This document shows positions 58,859-64,000 of a DNA stretch of 64,000 nucleotides, one piece after another. The position numbers and the translations under genes were made by a program. The notes under the pieces are model-generated. The model worked only from the letters and a program-made list of their open reading frames with translations, ran no database searches and was not told where the DNA came from. The stretch covers positions 5,754,001 to 5,818,000 of the forward strand of contig NZ_CP109171.1 in the NCBI RefSeq assembly GCF_036246005.1, in the 5' to 3' direction. This DNA is from Streptomyces sp. NBC_01723 (lineage in GTDB: Bacteria; Actinomycetota; Actinomycetes; Streptomycetales; Streptomycetaceae). Within the stretch, counting starts at the first letter, position 1, and each line of letters opens with the position of its first letter.

Positions 58859-61681
58859 GCCGCGGAGCCTGACGCGGACGTCGTGGACGCCCCCGGCGGT
58901 GAAGGCGCCGTCGAGGTCCACGTAGTCGTACGGCCCCGGCGTGGGCGCGTCCGGCGACAGCACCGCCACCGGCGGCCCCCCGTCGAGGGCGATCTCGACC
59001 GTGCCCCCGCCTGCCACCGACACCGTCACCCCGGTGACACCGGACCCGAAGCCGCAGTCCCGGTAAAGCAGTTCACCGGTCCGGTCCGCCACCGGCGCCA
59101 CCGCGTCGCCCGCCACCCTCGTCCGGTCGACGATCTCCGTGCCGCTCTGCTCGTCGAAGTCGGCGGCCGCCAGGCCGCGTTCGCGCACCGGGCGGGGCGC
59201 GGCCAGCTCTCCGTCCAGGACGACGGTCGTCTCCAGGCGCACGTCCTCGCTGGAGGCCCCCACCAGCAGCGCGTACGGCCCCGGCTCCAGCCGCCACCGG
59301 CCGTGCGCGACGTCCCAGAACGCGAAGGCGGACAGCGGCACGTCGAAGGACACCCGGGCCGTCTCGCCCGGAGCGAGGCCCGACCGGCGGTGCGCCAGCA
59401 GCTCCCGGCGCGGACGCGGGACCGACCCGCACCCGGCCCGGACGTAGAGCTGGGCCACCTCGTCGGCGGTGACGTCCCCGGTGTTGGTGACGGTGAAGGA
59501 CACTGACACCCGCCCGTCGGCGGCTCGCGCGGTCAGGTCGCCGTAGCCGAAGGACGCGTAGGACAGGCCGTGCCCGAACGGGAACAGCGGGGTGCCCTCG
59601 AAGTAGAGGTAGGTCTGACGGCCGCCGATCACGTCGTAGTCGAGCGGATCGGGCAGGTCGGCGTCGTCCGCGTACCAGGTCTGCGGGAGCCGGCCGCCCG
59701 GTGAGACGTCCCCGGCGAGGACCCGGGCCAGCGCGGTGCCGGCCGCCTGTCCGCCGTGCGCGGTCCACAGCACCGCCCCGAGCCCCTCCGTGTCCACCGC
59801 GTACGGATAGGCGGACACCAGCGCCAGCACGGTGGCCGGACCGGCGGCGCGGGCCGCGCGCAGCAGCCGCTCCTGGTGGGCGGGCAGCCGCAGGGTCGTA
59901 CGGTCCTCGGTCTCCCGGCCGTTGATGTGCGGGTCGTTGCCCGCGACCACCACGACCACGTCCGCCTCGGCCGCCGCCCGCGCCACCGCGTCCTCGCCGC
60001 GTTCGGTGACGACCAGGCCGAAGACCTCGGCGGCGTCCTCGTCCGGGGCGGCAACCTTCACGCCGTCGGCGGCGACCCGGACGTGACGACCCGTTCCCAG
60101 GTGCCTCAGGAGGTGACCGTTCCCGTGCGGTTCGAGACGGAACGTCTCCTGCACGACCCAGCCGCCGGGCTGGTCGGCGGAGGCACGCAGGCGGCCGTCC
60201 CCGGCGACCGACAGGTAGCGGCCGTCGGGGGCGCGCAGGGTGAGGACCCCCTCGCCCCAGTCGGTCAGCGCGAACTCGGTGCCGACGGCGTCGGTGGTGA
60301 GCGGCGGCAGGTCGGTGCGGCCGGCCAGCAGGGCCGGGTCGAGGGCGCCCTCGGCGCCGTGCGCCTCGTCGGCGGAGCCGTCGGCCGGGAGCACGTGCAG
60401 GTGGGACCCGTCGGCAGTGCGCAGCCGGACCCGGTCCACGCCCTCCGCGAAGCTCACCCGGTCGGCGCCGAACCGCTCGTACAGGCCCTCCAGCGGAGTG
60501 GAGCGGTGGATGAGCGTGCCGCTGTACCAGTCGAGCTTGCACTCGTCGGCGAGCAGCCCGACGACGGCGACGCGGGTGTCGGGGGCCAGCGGCAGGACGC
60601 CGTCGTTCCGCAGCAGGACCACCGCCTGCTCGGCCGCCTCCAGGGCCAGCGCCCGGTGCTCCGGCGTGTCGACGTCCGTGGCGGTGTCGGCCGTGACGGC
60701 GTACGGGTCGTGCTCCGGGTCGAACTCGCCGAGCCGGAAGCGGACCGACAGCTGGCGGCGCACGGCCGCGTCCACGTCGGCCTCGGTCAGCAGGCCCCGG
60801 TCGAGGGCGCCGCGGACGCGCGCGAGGGTCGTCGAGGAGTCCGTGCCGTGGTCGGTGAAGCTGTCCACGCCGGCCCGCAGCGCGGCGGCCGTCGCCTCCT
60901 CGTGGGTGGCGAAGTAGTGCTCGGAGTCGACCAGGTTGGAGGGCGCGCCCGCGTCCGAGCAGACCAGCAGGTCGTCCTCCGTCCAGGTGCGCAGGTGTCC
61001 GGCGAGGTGAGGGGAGACGTGGTTGGGGCGGCCGTTGACGAGGTTGTAGGCCGGCATCACCCCGGCGACCGCGCCTGCCTCGACGGTCGCGCGGAAGGCG
61101 CGCAGGTCGTACTCGTGCAGGACGCGCGGGCGCACGGACGACGAGGAGGTGTCCCGGTCCCGCTCGTTGTTGTGCGCGAGCCAGTGCTTGAGGACCGGCG
61201 CCGTACGCCAGTACACCGGATGTCCGCCGCGCAGGCCCCGGGTGTAGGCGGTGGCGAGGGCGGAGGTGAGCCTCGGGTCCTCGGAGTAGCCCTCCTCGTT
61301 GCGGCCCCACAGGGGGTGGCGGAGCAGGTTCACGGTCGGCGACCAGACGTTGAGGCCGACCCGGTCGTCGCGGGCGCGCATCGCCCGGGCCTCCTTGGAC
61401 ACCGCCTCGCCGACCCGGCGCAGAAGGTCCTCGTTCCAGGTCGCGCCGAGCCCCACGGCCTGGGGGAACACGGTCGCCGGGCCCATCCAGGCCACGCCGT
61501 GCAGCGCCTCCTGTCCGGTCCGGAAGGCGGCGATGCCGAGCCGTTCGACGGCGGGCGCGAACTGGTGCAGGAACCGGGTCTTCTCGTCCGGCGTGAGCCG
61601 CGACATCAGGTCGTCGACGCGCTTCGCGAACGGCAGACGCGGATCACGGAAGGGTGGCGCGGGCGGCGTGGATGCGGTCAC
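58823..61681 (-). CDS. Family 3 glycoside hydrolase (beta-glucosidase type)
   Basis: This 952-residue GH3 enzyme has no signal peptide and is probably cytoplasmic. The N-terminal barrel has TGQEALHGVAW, GLNVWSPTVNLLRHPLWGR and the nucleophile D243 (LLVCSDAGAPS). The C-terminal alpha/beta domain is interrupted by a roughly 120-residue insert with three XDGRYLSV-like repeats (beta-trefoil-like), followed by VVVVAGNDPHINGRETEDR and a fibronectin-like domain; a CBM-like jelly roll ends the protein. GTG 61681 has AAGGGG upstream; an ATG at 61717 is possible. It is divergent from a sugar ABC operon and flanked by LacI-type operators. Confidence 0.9.
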   Translation of the reverse strand: MTASTPPAPPFRDPRLPFAKRVDDLMSRLTPDEKTRFLHQFAPAVERLGIAAFRTGQEALHGVAWMGPATVFPQAVGLGATWNEDLLRRVGEAVSKEARAMRARDDRVGLNVWSPTVNLLRHPLWGRNEEGYSEDPRLTSALATAYTRGLRGGHPVYWRTAPVLKHWLAHNNERDRDTSSSSVRPRVLHEYDLRAFRATVEAGAVAGVMPAYNLVNGRPNHVSPHLAGHLRTWTEDDLLVCSDAGAPSNLVDSEHYFATHEEATAAALRAGVDSFTDHGTDSSTTLARVRGALDRGLLTEADVDAAVRRQLSVRFRLGEFDPEHDPYAVTADTATDVDTPEHRALALEAAEQAVVLLRNDGVLPLAPDTRVAVVGLLADECKLDWYSGTLIHRSTPLEGLYERFGADRVSFAEGVDRVRLRTADGSHLHVLPADGSADEAHGAEGALDPALLAGRTDLPPLTTDAVGTEFALTDWGEGVLTLRAPDGRYLSVAGDGRLRASADQPGGWVVQETFRLEPHGNGHLLRHLGTGRHVRVAADGVKVAAPDEDAAEVFGLVVTERGEDAVARAAAEADVVVVVAGNDPHINGRETEDRTTLRLPAHQERLLRAARAAGPATVLALVSAYPYAVDTEGLGAVLWTAHGGQAAGTALARVLAGDVSPGGRLPQTWYADDADLPDPLDYDVIGGRQTYLYFEGTPLFPFGHGLSYASFGYGDLTARAADGRVSVSFTVTNTGDVTADEVAQLYVRAGCGSVPRPRRELLAHRRSGLAPGETARVSFDVPLSAFAFWDVAHGRWRLEPGPYALLVGASSEDVRLETTVVLDGELAAPRPVRERGLAAADFDEQSGTEIVDRTRVAGDAVAPVADRTGELLYRDCGFGSGVTGVTVSVAGGGTVEIALDGGPPVAVLSPDAPTPGPYDYVDLDGAFTAGGVHDVRVRLRGSLRLAHLGFSG

Positions 61682-61717
61682 GTGGGGTTCCCCTTGCGAT
61701 GGGTCGGCCAGGCGCAT

Positions 61718-61731
61718 TCGAAGCGCTTCGA
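61718..61731. promoter_or_regulatory. LacI-family operator, GH3 side
   Basis: TCGAAGCGCTTCGA is a perfect 14-bp palindrome matching the LacI/GalR operator core with central CG. It lies 37 nt upstream of the GH3 GTG, where a repressor would block transcription. Confidence 0.8.
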
Positions 61732-61908
61732 TGCTGATTTGCCGCAGGGGTGGGTGTCAAGGCGCTTGAGCGTCCCACCTTCGACTGCTCGTCCCAACCC
61801 AGTTGCCACATAAGCAGGTTCGGTCGATCCGGCCCTGCGTCCACCCCGGAGGAATTCTGGGATCGGCTCTTGTGCGCCCCCAGGGGTTCACTTAACCTCG
61901 CAGCAACA

Positions 61909-61922
61909 TCGAAGCGCTTCGA
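61909..61922. promoter_or_regulatory. LacI-family operator, sugar-transporter side
   Basis: This is a second perfect copy of TCGAAGCGCTTCGA, 70 nt before the sugar-binding protein ATG. It is 191 bp from the first copy, a distance that would allow repression by looping. Confidence 0.8.
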
Positions 61923-61992
61923 CTAAGCCTCCCCACATCGCAGCCGACGGCCACCGCCGCGTGTCCCGGTGCGCCACGAAGGGTTGACGCAA

Positions 61993-63678
61993 ATGACGCC
62001 GAACGCCGCCTCCGGTCCCAGCCGGAGAAGTTTCCTCGCCTCCACGGCGGTCGCCACCGCAGCGGTGGCCGGAGGGGTGCCGCTTCTCTCCGCCTGCGGG
62101 GGATCCGACGGAGGCTCGCGCGACGGCACCACGTCGGGCAAGGACGCCGACAAGCTGCTGCCGGCGTACGTGGCGGCCGGCGTGGTCACCCCCGACATCC
62201 CCAGCAAGAACGGCTCCGCGGTCGGCTTCACCGGCAAGCTGGACCTCGCGGAGCTGAAGACCTCGGTGCCCGAGAAGCTCGGCAAGGGCGGCCGGGTCAC
62301 CGTCATGTCCCCGTTCTGGGGGTCACCGCCCAAGGAGGACAACGCCTACTACCGGGCGATGAACGACCTCGTCGGCGTCGACGTGGCCTGGCAGAACCAG
62401 GACGGCAACACCTACGACCAGAAGCTCGGCGCGGTCCTCGCCTCCAGCGAGGTGCCCGACGTGGTGGTCGTGCCCGGCTGGAACATGACCGGCAGGATTC
62501 CCAGCGCCATCATCGGCAAGTTCGCCGACCTCGGCCCCCACCTCTCCGGCGACGCGGTCAAGGCGTACCCGAACCTCGCCGCGATCCCGACCGACGCCTG
62601 GCGGCGCTCGATCTTCGGCGACAAGCTCCGCGGCCTGCCGATGCCCTCCTCCTACGTGACCGCCATCGTTCCGCTGTACCGGCGGGACGTCTTCGAGAAG
62701 GAGGGCTACGAAGTCCCGCGCTCCTGCGACGAGTTCATGGCGCTGGCCAAGGACGCCACCAGTGCGAAGGCCAAGCGCTGGGCCTGCCTGGACATGAAGT
62801 GGACCGCCTTCAACGCCTTCGGGGTGCTCTCCGGCAACGAGAAGTCCCTCGGCTGGAACGAGGTCGACGGCAAGCTCGTGTACCGCATCGAGACCGACGA
62901 GTACCTCGAAGCGCTGGAGTGGACCCGCAAGCTCTTCGCCGCCGGTGTCGTGCACCCCGACGCCAGGCTGGGCAAGAGCAACGCCGCCGACCCCGGCCCC
63001 AAGTTCGCCGCCGGCGAGTTCCTGGTCTACAACCAGGACGCCTCCCAGTGGTGGAGCCGCACTGCCGAACAGGCCACGCAGAACCCGGAGTTCGAGATCT
63101 GGGGCATGGACATCTTCGGGCACGACGGCGGCGCCCCCACGCTGTGGGCGCAGAACCCGGCGAGCATCTTCGCCTTCGTCAGCAAGAAGGCCTCCGAGTC
63201 CGTGATCCGCGACGTGCTGGCCGTCGCCAACGTCACCGCGGCGCCGTACGGCACCAAGGAGTACATGGCGACCAACTACGGCGTGGAGGGCACCCACTAC
63301 ACCGTGAAGGACGGCGTGCCCACCAAGACCGACCAGGGCAACATCGACGTGCTGAACGCCTTCGTGATGGTGGCGAGTCCCGCCGCGACCATCGCCCACC
63401 CCGACTTCCCCGAGGTGGCCCGCGGGCAGGTCGAGTGGCAGCAGCGAATGGGCGCCGTCACGAAGAAGCCCGCGTTCTACGGCATGCAGATCACCGAACC
63501 CGCCCGCTACACCAACCTCGCCAACGACTTCGAGCAGCTGGAGGACGACGTCGTCCGCGGCCGCAAGAAGATCGGCGACATGCAGCAGGCCGTCGCCGAC
63601 TGGAAGAGCAAGGGCGGCGACAAGCTCCGCGACTGGTACCGGAAGATCCTCGACGAGAACGGACCCGCGGCCGGCTGA
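61993..63678 (+). CDS. Sugar ABC transporter substrate-binding lipoprotein
   Basis: This 561-residue extracellular receptor has a twin-arginine signal (SRRSFLASTAV) ending in the lipobox LSAC. The mature sequence (VTVMSPFWGSPPKEDNAYYR, VPDVVVVPGWNMTG, FNAFGVLSGNEKSLGWNEVD) resembles LplA-type binding proteins of oligosaccharide importers. ATG 61993 follows GAAGGG. A permease gene follows after 27 nt. With the GH3 enzyme it probably serves uptake and hydrolysis of beta-glucosides or plant oligosaccharides. Confidence 0.9.
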   Translation: MTPNAASGPSRRSFLASTAVATAAVAGGVPLLSACGGSDGGSRDGTTSGKDADKLLPAYVAAGVVTPDIPSKNGSAVGFTGKLDLAELKTSVPEKLGKGGRVTVMSPFWGSPPKEDNAYYRAMNDLVGVDVAWQNQDGNTYDQKLGAVLASSEVPDVVVVPGWNMTGRIPSAIIGKFADLGPHLSGDAVKAYPNLAAIPTDAWRRSIFGDKLRGLPMPSSYVTAIVPLYRRDVFEKEGYEVPRSCDEFMALAKDATSAKAKRWACLDMKWTAFNAFGVLSGNEKSLGWNEVDGKLVYRIETDEYLEALEWTRKLFAAGVVHPDARLGKSNAADPGPKFAAGEFLVYNQDASQWWSRTAEQATQNPEFEIWGMDIFGHDGGAPTLWAQNPASIFAFVSKKASESVIRDVLAVANVTAAPYGTKEYMATNYGVEGTHYTVKDGVPTKTDQGNIDVLNAFVMVASPAATIAHPDFPEVARGQVEWQQRMGAVTKKPAFYGMQITEPARYTNLANDFEQLEDDVVRGRKKIGDMQQAVADWKSKGGDKLRDWYRKILDENGPAAG

Positions 63679-63705
63679 CCAGGTACCGAGGCAAGGAGAA
63701 CCGCC

Positions 63706-64000
63706 GTGTCGCACAGCACGGTGCCTCGGACCGACACCGAGGCCGAAGCAGAAGTGAAGGAGAACCCCCCGGCGGCGCACCGCGGTGGCCCCGGGCCCCG
63801 GGGGAGACCGCCCGGCGGGAAGCTCGGCCTGCGGCTCAGGCTGCGCCGCGACCGCGTCCTGCTGCTGATGACCCTGCCGGCCGTCCTGCTGGTGCTGCTC
63901 TTCAACTACGTACCGATCCTCGGCAACGTCGTCGCCTTCCAGGAGTACGACCCCTACCTCAGCGACAACGGCGTCGTCTCCATCCTGCACAGCCCGTGGG
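63706..64000 (+). CDS. Sugar ABC transporter permease, 5' part (cut by window)
   Basis: The frame opens at GTG 63706, with AAGGAG at 63693-63698 seven nt upstream, and runs off the window end. The first ~50 residues are polar and Pro/Arg-rich; a membrane helix follows (RVLLLMTLPAVLLVLLFNYV) and then PILGNVVAFQEYDPY, typical of LplB-type permeases. It partners the binding protein encoded upstream. Confidence 0.88.
   Translation, partial: MSHSTVPRTDTEAEAEVKENPPAAHRGGPGPRGRPPGGKLGLRLRLRRDRVLLLMTLPAVLLVLLFNYVPILGNVVAFQEYDPYLSDNGVVSILHSPW

Larger units (their letters stand above)
61682..61992. other. 311-bp divergent regulatory region between the GH3 gene and the sugar transporter genes
   Basis: No gene is visible. 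Two identical LacI-type operators (61718-61731 and 61909-61922) lie near each divergent start, and a degenerate third copy, TCAAGGCGCTTGA, lies at 61757-61769. The middle part is less G/C-rich and probably carries the two promoters. Confidence 0.7.

Noticed and set aside
61757..61769. Third LacI operator TCAAGGCGCTTGA
   Set aside because: It is asymmetric and departs from the palindrome at two central bases, so I mention it only as degenerate and do not call it an operator.

Overview
The window looks like a Streptomyces chromosome core region: G+C is very high with strong G/C bias at third codon positions, GTG and TTG starts are frequent, and the sporulation sigma factor gene whiG lies in its usual neighbourhood. 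Gene order resembles the SCO56xx region of S. coelicolor as I remember it; no database search was possible. I see no transposase, integrase, phage gene, tRNA, rRNA or CRISPR array.

Region 1 (1-16.7 kb, + strand except one gene) is housekeeping: the end of trmD, rplS, four tandem type I signal peptidase genes (sipW, sipX, sipY, sipZ), a Nudix hydrolase, a DUF2469 gene, yraN, yifB/comM, dprA, whiG, a TetR regulator, a convergent M23-family secreted protein, then rpsB, tsf, pyrH, frr and cdsA. Region 2 (16.8-22 kb) holds rlmN, then a TPP riboswitch controlling a thiamine ABC importer (thiB, thiP, thiQ). Region 3 (22-25.8 kb, - strand) has an LAETG wall-anchored protein, a VOC protein and a two-gene ABC exporter.

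Region 4 (25.8-54 kb) is dominated by polyamine and 4-aminobutyrate (GABA) catabolism. It contains an Lrp/AsnC regulator with a class III aminotransferase, an aminobutyraldehyde-type dehydrogenase and an orphan PotD-like lipoprotein, a full potDABC importer behind a second aldehyde dehydrogenase, a PuuB-like FAD oxidase, gabT, a PucR-type regulator and a succinate-semialdehyde-type dehydrogenase. Together they could import polyamines and oxidise or transaminate them through GABA to succinate. Interleaved are a serine hydrolase, a GDPD phosphodiesterase, an adenosine-deaminase-family enzyme (probably aminodeoxyfutalosine deaminase), a DUF4190 protein, a NADAR protein, a chitinase with a DasR-type operator, a PAP2 phosphatase and a VirD4-like membrane ATPase.

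Region 5 (54-64 kb) has a blasticidin-S-deaminase-like gene, a PimB'-like mannosyltransferase with a membrane glycosyltransferase, a two-component system, and a LacI-type sugar regulon in which a GH3 glycosidase diverges from a sugar ABC importer that runs off the window end.

The most interesting signals are these: two inverted repeats with identical CCG-N22-CGG spacing upstream of the two polyamine operons; a 45-bp repeat-like insertion flanked by 6-bp direct repeats inside the chitinase frame; a sipX frame that runs 350 nt into sipY; an M23 protein lacking its catalytic histidines; a deaminase that has lost the Asp contacting the ribose 5'-OH; and a Shine-Dalgarno-sequestering hairpin behind the TPP aptamer.
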